DNA of 29,108 bases from Zancudomyces culisetae (taxonomy: Eukaryota > Kickxellomycota > Harpellomycetes > Harpellales > Legeriomycetaceae): assembly GCA_001969505.1 (NCBI GenBank), contig LSSK01001349.1, forward strand, positions 1-29,108, read 5' to 3'. A program made the position numbers and the translations under genes. Numbering within the stretch: the stretch's first letter is position 1; every line of letters starts with the position of its first letter. Shown here piece by piece: positions 8,868 to 17,734 of the stretch. The notes beneath the pieces are model-generated. The model did not search any database and was not told the DNA's origin. It saw only the letters and a program-made list of their open reading frames with translations.

Positions 8868-10442
8868 TTAACTAGAAGTGGAAACTACTATTGCTGAGTG
8901 CTGACCACCAGCAGAAATCTTAAGAATTTCAAGGCCGTCGATCTTTTGGCCCTCAACCAAGGTGGGTGTAGATACATCCTCCTCCTCACCATTTCCACAC
9001 TGCAGCATCTCACCATATCCCCATGAATACAGTTTTTTGTCCTCGGTAATTGCCAAGTTGTGGTTTGATCCACATGAAAAATCAATGACCTTGGGGATAT
9101 TTGGAATCTTTGTAGGTAGTTTAACTGACTTTTTGTGAACACTTAATTCCTCACCATCCTTGTTTTCAGAAGAGTCTTCGTTTGATTGTGCATTTTGTTC
9201 TGAGGGTGGAAGGCCGGTCTGTGACGAATCAGATCGTCCAAACGCAAATAGCTCGCCTTGATCGTTCATTACCAACGAATGGTGCTCACCCCCTGCCATT
9301 TTGACAAGCTTTTGCCCCTTCAATGAAGCAACCTCTGTGGGCTCAACAATCACCTCGTTATTTCCTCCATCTGCTGTGCGTAAACCACACTGATTAAAGT
9401 TGTTGAGACCCCAGGAATACAACACACCATCACTGCTGTATGCAAAGCTGTGATATGCACCCGTTCCTATTTTCACTATGTCTTTCAACTTGAGGCGCTC
9501 AGGTACCAGACCAGCTTTCTTTCTGCGCTCTAACACTCGTCTTCCTAGCTGGAATTGTTGCCCATTGCCCCAGCAGTACACCTCACCATATGCAGATAAT
9601 GCCACTACGTGATCTACTCCTGCTGAAATATCCACTATTTTCTCGTTGGTTAGTTCTGGAATTTGCAACGGAACTGACTGTATTTTGGTATTCTCTGAAT
9701 ATCCCATGATCCCTTCTGCACTCCTAAATGTACCCCATGCGTACACTTTCCCATCAACTGTCAGTCCGACTGTTACTGAATCTCCACATGCTACTTTTAC
9801 AAATTCCACATCCTCAACCCCCTCAACTTTGCCTGGCAAATACTCCTCACCTCCTCTTCCTAGCGCTCGTTGATCATTACATCCCCAAGACCATAACTTT
9901 CCTTCGTTTGTAATGGCTATTGTGTGAAGACCTCCCGACGCAATGTCTACTATAACCTCTTTTCCAAATCTGTCTTCATCGCCCTTACCCACCATAAACG
10001 GTTTTTTACGTTCAATCATATCCGTGCCAAGTCCGAGCTGTCCACAGTCTCCATTCCCAAACACAAAAGCCTTCCCGCTAGCTTTCGATCTCTCAAATAC
10101 TTCACGCTCTTCTCCTTTATGTACTCGTTTTGGAATCCAGTGTATTGCTTTACCAGCCCCTTCAATAGACTTGCGTTTAGTACCTTTAGCACTTTTATTC
10201 GCTTTTACGTTCCCTTTCTTTTTGGCTTCTGTCTTTACTTTTGCCTCTTTTTTAGCCTGTGTCTCTTTGGCTGCACTTTTCGATACCTTTGAAACCGCTA
10301 AAGCATCTGCCTCAACCTTTTGTCTCTTGTTTGATCTACCCTGTGGCTCTTTTGCGCTTTTCTCTGGCGCGTCAGTCGAAAGGTGGCTATTTGTACGCTT
10401 CATGTTCTTTGCCGCGGCTCTTGTTTTCTTTGAGACTACCAT
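8868..10442 (-). CDS. PRP20: RCC1-family Ran guanine nucleotide exchange factor (Prp20/Srm1)
   Basis: This chromatin-bound exchange factor loads Ran/Gsp1 with GTP in the nucleus and so drives nuclear transport and spindle functions. Residues about 124-520 form the RCC1 seven-bladed propeller. Blades are visible as repeats such as VFGNGDCGQLGLG, LWSWGCNDQRALG, VYAWGTFRSAEG, VYCWGNGQQFQLG, LYSWGLNNFNQCG, LFAFGRSDSSQTG and LYSWGYGEMLQCG. The linking VKIGTGAYHS and VDISAGVDHV turns are also present. The first ~100 residues are Lys/Ala-rich and basic, suited to nuclear import and chromatin contact. An acidic loop around residues 410-430 (NEDSSENKDGEE) is an insert between late blades. The length of 524 is within the yeast range (about 480-540). 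There is no intron. It converges with bL35m. Confidence 0.93.
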   Translation of the reverse strand: MVVSKKTRAAAKNMKRTNSHLSTDAPEKSAKEPQGRSNKRQKVEADALAVSKVSKSAAKETQAKKEAKVKTEAKKKGNVKANKSAKGTKRKSIEGAGKAIHWIPKRVHKGEEREVFERSKASGKAFVFGNGDCGQLGLGTDMIERKKPFMVGKGDEDRFGKEVIVDIASGGLHTIAITNEGKLWSWGCNDQRALGRGGEEYLPGKVEGVEDVEFVKVACGDSVTVGLTVDGKVYAWGTFRSAEGIMGYSENTKIQSVPLQIPELTNEKIVDISAGVDHVVALSAYGEVYCWGNGQQFQLGRRVLERRKKAGLVPERLKLKDIVKIGTGAYHSFAYSSDGVLYSWGLNNFNQCGLRTADGGNNEVIVEPTEVASLKGQKLVKMAGGEHHSLVMNDQGELFAFGRSDSSQTGLPPSEQNAQSNEDSSENKDGEELSVHKKSVKLPTKIPNIPKVIDFSCGSNHNLAITEDKKLYSWGYGEMLQCGNGEEEDVSTPTLVEGQKIDGLEILKISAGGQHSAIVVSTSS

Positions 10443-11827
10443 TGTTTATTTCTATCGTTATCAGTCCTAATATCTGTTCCGTTATAAGTATGTGGTTTCC
10501 CGTTTATTTATGGCGTTAGTTTAATGTGGTTTTTATCTTTGTTTTTGGCTTTATATTCGTTTTCCTCTTTTCGACTAACGTGAATATAAACAATCAGCTT
10601 ATTAAGAATTTGATAATAAATATATAATGTTTTAGTACTCCACAAAATGTGATGAAAAAATAGTTAAAAATTTTTTTAAAAAAAAAATGGTGCAGGAACG
10701 CTAATTTACCGATGAAATTGATTGCAAAAGTAACGTCATTTCGCGGTTTCTGGGTTTATAATTTTTATTTTTTCTTTGGGCTGGATTGGATTTTTGGTGA
10801 ATGCGAAAGCAAGAGTACAGAAATTAAAGCCCTGGCACAGGCTGAAAGTCATAAAAGCATTCACCAGAACTTGAATAAAAGTGTATATATTATCATTACC
10901 ACCTGCATATATCACCTACCCAACTCGTAGAACAGACAGTGATGGATGGAATTACTAGAATAGCACTAATTATTGGTCCGTTCATTTGATGTAAAAAATA
11001 GTGTTGTTTTATTCTCTGCAAGTGTTTTTATTGCTTCAAGGGTTTTTTTTTAAAAATCTGGCTATGATACTCCAAGCTTCAGTTGGCTGCAGGTGAGATT
11101 AAATCATTTTAAACCAAGTCTAGTGCAAAAGACGTGATAAATTCTGGTACAACGGCAAATGCGTATATTTTCAATGCATTCCCATGGGTGGCACGTACCC
11201 AACGGTTTACAAAACAAAAATGCACAAAAAATTGGATGATCTTATTCAAAGCAGCATCAGTCCTGCAGGCATCACAACCGTATATACATTCAGACACGTT
11301 ATAGCCTTGTTTGTCCCTCTTCCAAAACTTAACCGTTGCGAAAGATCAGGCAGCTACATTGAAAGCATTCAAAATTTTCTTGTCATTACCAAGCAATAAC
11401 CAGCCTCTTTACAATTAACTACAGTGTTGTATTGCAGCAAAAAGTATACAAACCTATTTTTTCCTTTTTACGCTTCAAAGCACAACATATATGTGTTATC
11501 CAATTTATACCATATTTTATGATACTTTTAGGAGTTGATTTGGTATAGTCAGCTGTATTAAAAATATACATATTAAGTACAAAGCACTAAACCCAAGAAG
11601 GCTTGCTGGTGAATAAATATGTGGTAATGTAATAACACATCTTGCCATTATATCATGTACTATTTTTTTCAGAGTTGGCCCAGTTGATCCTCTTACAACT
11701 TTTTATTTACTATAACAAAAATAAAAAATAAAATCAACAACACAAATAAAGTGATGTAGAAATGATAAAAGACCAAAAGGCTCAGATGACTACCACAGCA
11801 GCATCCTAAACTGTGTTATCAACCCGT
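10443..11827. other. Intergenic, uL23m/PRP20 (1.39 kb)
   Basis: Upstream of PRP20 and downstream of uL23m. It is mostly AT-rich. A less AT-rich island at about 11090-11400 is open in several frames on both strands at once, none resembling a known protein. Low stop density there explains the short frames. I support no gene. Confidence 0.6.
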
Positions 11828-12277
11828 CTATTCTTCTTTAGCCGATACTTCTTTGGCCTTTTCTGAAAGGAATTTGTCGCTGGTGCTGTTTATTAGTTTC
11901 CAGCCCTTCAACCTGTTTTGGATGCGTTTTTGATACAATTTGGTCTCCCAGAATCCAAATTCTTCCAAGTTTGGTAGTGGTGGATATTCGAAATCCTTAT
12001 CTAGCGTTACAACAGCCTTCTTCACTCGCTTTGTCAGCGTCTTTTGACCTGTTTTTTTGTCAATAATAGTTCGTCCCGGTAAAACCAATGTTCTTACGTC
12101 TGTCACTTTGACATTATACAAATGTGTTAGGTAATCTCTAATATCGAATTTGTTTACGTTCAATGGCACTTTAAATGCAGCTTGATTAGGCGCCAATTTA
12201 TTGTCCCTGATTATTGTAAAAATCAAATTTGGAAAATGCACTTTTTTGGTTCCGAAGAGTTGCTTGATTGCGGACAT
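11828..12277 (-). CDS. MRP20: Mitochondrial ribosomal protein uL23m
   Basis: A large-subunit mitoribosomal protein of the L23 family, which sits near the polypeptide exit tunnel. The 149-residue product has the L23 fold signature: FKVPLNVNKFDIRDYLTHLY at about 35-54, followed by NVKVTDVRTLVLPG, where the extended loop begins, and then KRVKKAVVTLDKDFEYPPLP. The C-terminal FGFWETKLYQKRIQNRLKGW is the mitochondrial-type extension. It is shorter than the 263-residue S. cerevisiae Mrp20 and has no obvious long presequence, so import probably uses the basic N-terminus (MSAIKQLFGTKKVHF). The start is the first ATG in frame. I see no intron. Confidence 0.88.
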   Translation of the reverse strand: MSAIKQLFGTKKVHFPNLIFTIIRDNKLAPNQAAFKVPLNVNKFDIRDYLTHLYNVKVTDVRTLVLPGRTIIDKKTGQKTLTKRVKKAVVTLDKDFEYPPLPNLEEFGFWETKLYQKRIQNRLKGWKLINSTSDKFLSEKAKEVSAKEE

Positions 12278-13126
12278 TCTTGTTTATCTATTTATCTATT
12301 CTTTTCTTTTTTTTACAGCCTTGTTTTCACTCTGAATCTGTTCTGAAATCGTCTATACCTACGCCTTTTCCCCTTTTGATTATTACTTTTTTTCGTTTTT
12401 ATCGGTTATTCAACACTTGTTTGATATTATTCAAAAATTACTCGGGGTTCGTTCAAAGATTCAAATCGAATACAAAAAAAGACGTATATTATCAACGCTG
12501 GTTTATTTATGCTTTTTTTATGAAAAACGTAGTTAATATATCTTTGATTAAATGTATTTATTTTAGGTTTTCCCCACATTTGCCTCCTACCCACTCGCCT
12601 AATCTATTCTGAGTGCATGAATGTTTCCCACATCTGATTTTTCCGCAATCAGTTGATAAAACATGCATAGAAAAAAAAATTTTTTTTTTGGTTGATTGCA
12701 ATTTTCGATTCTAAGCAGAAATTTCCTCGTTTATCATTTGCTGATTTGGAGTTTGTCATTCATGGTTTAGCTTCTTGGGTAAATTTTGAGTAAACATTAA
12801 CAGTGCTAATACTTCCATGATGTTTTGTGAAGTGGTAAATCAATATGGTTATGCAAATATCACCGCAGCTACTGCTAAATAGTCAACTCCCAAAGTAGGC
12901 CAGGAGCACGTTTGCTACATCTGGATTATCACAAACTAGCTCTTTTTATAAACATTTATTGTTCAAAAATCGAAAATAAAGACCAACAAATCTAATAATA
13001 ATCATGGATTAATGCCACATGAATGGATGGGGGTTATAAAAACAAATAAAAGGAGAACCAAACACCAAAAATAAAAACAAAAACATCAACAAGTGTTGTT
13101 GCATCAAAAAATTCTTAAAAGACAAA
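12278..13126. other. Intergenic, MSS51/uL23m (849 bp)
   Basis: AT-rich spacer that should carry the uL23m promoter and the MSS51 3' end. A plus-strand frame at 12268-12612 overlaps the uL23m start and looks random. Nothing else is supported. Confidence 0.6.
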
Positions 13127-14606
13127 CTACTTGACCTCAACCTCATACTTTTTGCCGCGGAAACTGTAGATACCATGGTTAGCCATAGCCCACATTCTAA
13201 GATCATAAATACTAAAGTCAGTCTTCATGCTCAAGAATGGATTTTTTCGAGGAGCTACCAGCCAGTCCATCTTGTCAGAGAACATGTTATTCAGCGTTTC
13301 AACATCCTTATTCATATCTTCACTGTTAAACCCGGTACCAAAGATCGCGCATTTAGTCTCCAGTAACTTTTCGATTGTTGGGGCCCAAGATTCAGTTCCA
13401 GCAGGGTGTGCTACTCCAGGACTAAACATAAAGAAGACGTCGGTATATGGGTCGAACGGTGCAAAACTCCACACCAGATCATGGAAATACCCCTTGTAAA
13501 ACTTCATGGACAACATGGGCGAAACGGAAATTGAGTTTCTCGTTTCATCTGAAGACGGAATGCACTCTGGGCCAACAAAGTATAGTATAACTGGGCTGTG
13601 TGGAAGAAGGTAGTGTAGCTGAAGATACACATATGGTGGCAGCATCGCCTCACTTCGGGCGCCCAAAATGAATACTCTTATTGGATTTAGTTGAGAAAAC
13701 AAATCCTTGTCGAATCTCGCAGCCTCGTGCTCTCTAATTGTTGCCCTTAACGCTATTTCGAAGATTTAACGTAACATTATTACCTATCATCAGCGTATCT
13801 GAATGATTGAACGAATGTTGCAAATAAAAGTAAAAGCGGAAAAATAAATTTAACAAAAAAAAAATACCTGATAATGATTTGGAACCCTCGGGCGTCAGTC
13901 CGGTTCTCAAAGTAAGATACGAGTATGGATGCAGAACCGATCCAATCGTGACGGGATAAGTGAGCAGCTTGCTAGCATGTCGAATTGCGCGCTCATTGTT
14001 TAGGGTCAAGAAACCTCTGGTATATAAAAACGTGTCCCAATTGCTGAAATTGATGGCCATTTCTGGCGATTGTTTAGAGGGGAACTCAAATTCTACCAGT
14101 TTTCTTCCTGATCTCAAATCGTGTTCGTCTTCATTGGCCTGTCGTAGATACCCACATACATGTTCTTTGTGGTGCGTATCTTTTTTCCAGTGCTCTTCAC
14201 TGCAGTGTGTGGGATATCCACAGTCTGGACACTCAAATTTAGGTCTCTCACAACCCTCGCATCGGTATCCCAATTCTCCGTTTTTCTTTGCTTTACCCTC
14301 TTCTGCACAGATCGGACACACTCCATACTCTGAAACCATTTTCCCCTTTTCGACCATCCCTTTTATGGGAGACTTAGAAAGCGGATAAAAATATTGTCCT
14401 GGCTTCAACAGATACTCGTCATTTCTTGCCTCGTTTTCTAGCTCTTTTTTCTTGCTGGAAAATATGTTTTTAAAAGAAAAAAGGTTTCGTGTCTGGATTT
14501 CTGCTTTGCGAACGGATTTCAGGTTTCGGGTGGCTGGGGTTAGTGTCACAAGCAATCTACACCCTCTTTTGGCGATGATTCGCGTACATGGGGTTAATAG
14601 TACCAT
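13127..14606 (-). CDS. MSS51: Mss51, mitochondrial COX1 translational activator, two exons
   Basis: In yeast, Mss51 acts in the mitochondrial matrix and couples COX1 mRNA translation to Cox1 assembly. Exons are 14606-13868 and 13752-13127, giving 454 residues (436 in S. cerevisiae). The N-terminus (about 1-50) is Arg/Lys/Thr-rich with no early acidic residues, fitting a presequence. A cysteine/histidine module spans residues 97-151: Cys97/100, Cys116/119, Cys126/129, His134, Cys135, His139, His145/146/149 and Cys151. It includes CPIC and CPDC, which are Cys-Pro heme-regulatory-type motifs. Next come the family blocks EHDLRSGRKL, NFSNWDTFLYTRGF and LLTYPVTIGSVLHP. The intron joins EGSKSLS to ALRATIREHEAARFD in frame. 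The second exon carries NPIRVFILGARSEAMLPP and ILYFVGPE. The last ~45 residues (DKMDWLVAPRKNPF and on) complete the domain. Confidence 0.92.
13753..13867 (-). other. MSS51: MSS51 intron (115 bp)
   Basis: The donor is CAG|GTATTT and the acceptor GAAATAG, phase 1. Read-through from exon 1 leaves the conserved sequence at once. The reading frame of exon 2 is closed upstream by a TAA just before the acceptor. No strong branch consensus is visible; GTTAAAT about 10-18 nt before the acceptor is a weak candidate. Confidence 0.85.
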
Positions 14607-15114
14607 TTCGATCTCGAATATTTTTTGTGGTTCGAAAGTAGAATAAAACCGCTTCTAATATTTCAAGTCGAATATAAAGAATGCAATTAAAATTAAGTGT
14701 GCCAAACTGGGTATCTATACAAACCCACAAATTTGATTTTGGGTTGGATTTCTTTATCGCTTATTAATTCATTTTTTTTCATTTGATTAAAACCGCTTTT
14801 AAAATCAATGCATTATAAATGAAAGGAGAAAGTTAACGAAATAACCACGCAATCTTTTAACTGTAGCAAACAAAGACTGAACTAATACCAACTGAGCTAT
14901 GTAAATGCTTGCCTTGCACAAACAAGATAAATATTATATTTACAAGTTTTATATTACTACAACCACCTCATTGAAATATCATTTATACATATGCGTATAT
15001 CTTTATTTATTACTGTTCATAACACAAAGTCTTTTTTTTTCTATCTAAAAACGTACTACAAGTAGGGATATTGATAGTATTTATACATTGGAAGGGATGA
15101 TCGTATTTGTTTGT
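14607..15114. other. Intergenic, unknown membrane protein/MSS51 (508 bp)
   Basis: AT-rich. It should contain the MSS51 promoter. I see no gene or RNA. Confidence 0.6.
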
Positions 15115-15609
15115 CTACTTGCCTTTTTTATCCGCAGAAAAAACGGTGTTTGACAAGAGATTCATTATAAATTCAGCTTTCGGTTTATTTTCCTTCAAAA
15201 ACTCTGTGTATTTTGCATACATATACTTTATTTTGCCACTCAGGATAAGCGTATTACCATGTCTATAATACACAACGCAAGATATCGCTGCGGCCAACGC
15301 CAAAATGAACAACATGATGTCCAAAACATATTTGATAAGTTGAACCACTATCCTCCCAACCAGAACAACACCGAAAAGTATTAAAAGTTTTTTATAATAC
15401 TGTGTTAATTCCACTTCGGAAACACTTTCACTTTCACTTTCACTTTCGCTTTTATTTTCATTTTTGCTTATATTTTCACTTTGAATTTCGTTTTCTGGTT
15501 TGTAGTTTTCTTTGTACATACCAACTCCATATTCAAATGATAGTTCTTTACTTTTAATGGTTTCCAAATTAAACCCAAGGGAGGGTCTTTGGGTATCATG
15601 AATATTCAT
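15115..15609 (-). CDS. Unrecognised small membrane protein with KKxx tail
   Basis: I do not recognise this 164-residue product. Residues 1-70 are polar, with a Ser-Glu repeat at 54-65 encoded by a hexanucleotide repeat (plus-strand TTTCAC units around 15421-15453). Two hydrophobic segments follow at about 74-92 (LLILFGVVLVGRIVVQLI, with an arginine in the middle) and about 95-115 (VLDIMLFILALAAAISCVVYY). They are joined by a very short link, as in a helical hairpin. The C-terminal ~50 residues are Lys-rich and end KKGK, which fits the KKxx COPI retrieval signal if the tail faces the cytosol. That suggests an ER/Golgi resident, by inference. Coding is supported by length, by the clean hydrophobic/polar layout and by tandem orientation with MSS51, not by homology. 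The ATG at 15609 is the first in frame. Confidence 0.6.
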   Translation of the reverse strand: MNIHDTQRPSLGFNLETIKSKELSFEYGVGMYKENYKPENEIQSENISKNENKSESESESESVSEVELTQYYKKLLILFGVVLVGRIVVQLIKYVLDIMLFILALAAAISCVVYYRHGNTLILSGKIKYMYAKYTEFLKENKPKAEFIMNLLSNTVFSADKKGK

Positions 15610-16424
15610 TTTGTTTATTGTATATCGTGTAATTGGTGACTAGTATATTATTCCGTTGTACTTTGATTTAATCGATGATATAGATTGACATACATTTAGT
15701 AGCAGATGCTATGATATTCTATAAACTTAGTCTCATTCAAAATTCAATGTTGATGTGCGGAACGGTGAATCTCCTTCCGGAAATTTATGGCAAGTGTGTT
15801 AAGCGTATTATATATGTATTCCCTTCCTTATGCACTTTTTTTTTGTAAAGCATTAATATTAATATATGATGCTTTATCAGGGTTAAAAATTGTGTGATGA
15901 ACATAAAAAGCCATGCTGAAGGGCATTAATATGACCAAGACTATTTGGTACTTTGTATGCAACACTACATGTTTATTTATGTTTAAGCGCACCTCACAAT
16001 TTGCTGGTCTTCAAATGCAAGACTCTCCATGTTTAATGCATCTGTTAATCGGTACTTTTTATTTTCTAAAACATGGGCTAGAATATGAAAAAAAAATAGC
16101 AGCAAACCCACCAATGTTAACCCGCAAAAAAAAGGAAAATATATCCTAGTTTCAAGAAAACTAGGCTCAGCCTGCTCACCAATCCGGTGTATATTCTCGC
16201 TCGTTTACACGGCTTATCCTTCTTTGCTCACCAACAATTAGGCAGAGACCATAAACAAGTTTGACAACCTTACATTATGGCAATGAAAATCAAAAGGGTA
16301 AACACAAATCGACAGCGCTAAAGGGCCTGCCATACTGAATTTTTTGTTTCTAGCCTTCATGATCTCCGCTTTATTTAATAATTAAACAGGGATTCACCTG
16401 AAGAATACTATCCTACTGACAACA

Positions 16425-16466
16425 CTCTCCCTCCTCTCTCCTCCCTCCTCCCTTCTCCCCCGGGGG
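16425..16466. repeat. Polypyrimidine tract ending in CCCCCGGGGG
   Basis: Positions 16425-16461 are uninterrupted C/T on the plus strand (mostly CTC and CCT units). They run into five G at 16462-16466, which makes a 10-bp self-complementary CCCCCGGGGG. It is strongly GC-biased against its AT-rich surroundings. No coding role is visible. Confidence 0.85.
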
Positions 16467-16494
16467 ACCTACACAGCCGCAGACCTAACTGCTG

Positions 16495-16515
16495 TTATTT
16501 ATTTATTTATTTATT
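16495..16515. repeat. (TTAT)5 microsatellite
   Basis: Tandem TTAT units, 21 nt long, about 30 bp downstream of the pyrimidine tract. Confidence 0.85.
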
Positions 16516-17660
16516 GTACATGACTCAATGTAAATAATATTTAGTAAATTGAGGGCGGTTTGCTATTTTCTCGCACAGGATCTTGCTTTGTGATTTCTGA
16601 ACTAAGAGGTAAAGTTTTTGGTAATTTTCCACACTGCCCTTTGCTAGTATCAAGTACCATGATATTATATATGGTATTTAATATCTGAACCCCTCCTCCG
16701 ACCCTATCCTTCTCTCCAGAAAACATTACAGAGTGAAGTGTTATTGAAACAGCAATCAGTGTATGCCATATTTTGACTGCTGCTTGTCCCCAGAGGCATC
16801 ATAATTTCATTTTGTTTTATCACACATAGAGATCATATCTGCCTTTTTCTTTATACGACGAGAAAACCTGGACGCCTTAATTGCTTGATATTATAGCACC
16901 ATTTTCCAGAGCTATAGTGCATATGTGTATGAAAATACATATATCAAGAGATGGCAGTTAACAGCTGGGCTGATGTGTAGCAGTAAAATGTTATATTTGA
17001 GTCTAGTTGAACGGGATCAATTTCTGGGTGAAAGGTGATAAGAACTACTATACATTACTCTTCATTTGGGTTATCTTGCACATACGCTAATACCACAGTG
17101 TTGTGCTTGGTGATATACCTGAATTCATTGATTAAAAATAATCATTAATTGATGCCGCTCTTTTGGATAATCCAAAAGTGCGCAAGAAATGACAGAAATG
17201 CTGAAGTTAGATGACCCACGTAACATACAACCAAAAAGTATCTTTTTTTTTCACCGAAAAGTAAAACAAGGCCAAGTGCACTCAGAATGCTTGGGTGATG
17301 TTCACACCTTATGACAGGCTTTTCACACAATATTTTCGGCATTTTACTATTATAATAAATATTATTAGTATTAGTAATTTTATTTTTTTTGGCAATTATG
17401 TATTCAAACCCAATTTGTGAAAAAATAAAAACAAGCAAAAAATGTAAATGGTAAAAAAAAACGTACATAATATTAGCAAAAACACGCAAGTCTATTGGAT
17501 TGTAGTTCGGGAAAGCAACTTTTTGGAGAATTGTAATGAAACGAAAACAATGATAACTGGAATTAATTTGTAATTAGTAGTAAAAATATCTAGAGCTTTT
17601 GAAAACAGAGTGCTTCCTAGCTGAGTTGCTTTTAAGAGCTTAGGTGTTTATATATCAGTG

Positions 17661-17668
17661 TATATAAA
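17661..17668 (+). promoter_or_regulatory. TATA box candidate for APL2
   Basis: TATATAAA lies 74 bp upstream of the APL2 ATG, a normal distance for a yeast TATA element. The assignment rests on sequence and position. Confidence 0.45.
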
Positions 17669-17734
17669 TGTAGATATTTGCTGAAAGAATTTATTAGCTA
17701 GTAGAAAAAAGGAGAAACAGGCGGATAAAAAAGA

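Larger units (their letters stand above)
15610..17734. other. Gene-poor region upstream of APL2 (2.1 kb)
   Basis: This lies between two divergent genes. It contains a 37-nt pyrimidine tract, a TTAT microsatellite and several short frames (+ 15913-16149, - 16541-16726, - 17145-17489). I cannot link any of these to a family. No tRNA, long terminal repeat or transposase is visible. Confidence 0.55.

Noticed and set aside
12781-12900. ATGATG near a possible C/D snoRNA box C
   Set aside because: No box D (CTGA) at a suitable distance, no terminal stem and no guide-like element could be seen.
17145-17489. 114-codon minus-strand frame with hydrophobic segments
   Set aside because: No recognisable family, AT-driven composition in the first half, and no supporting context. 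Kept only as part of the spacer.
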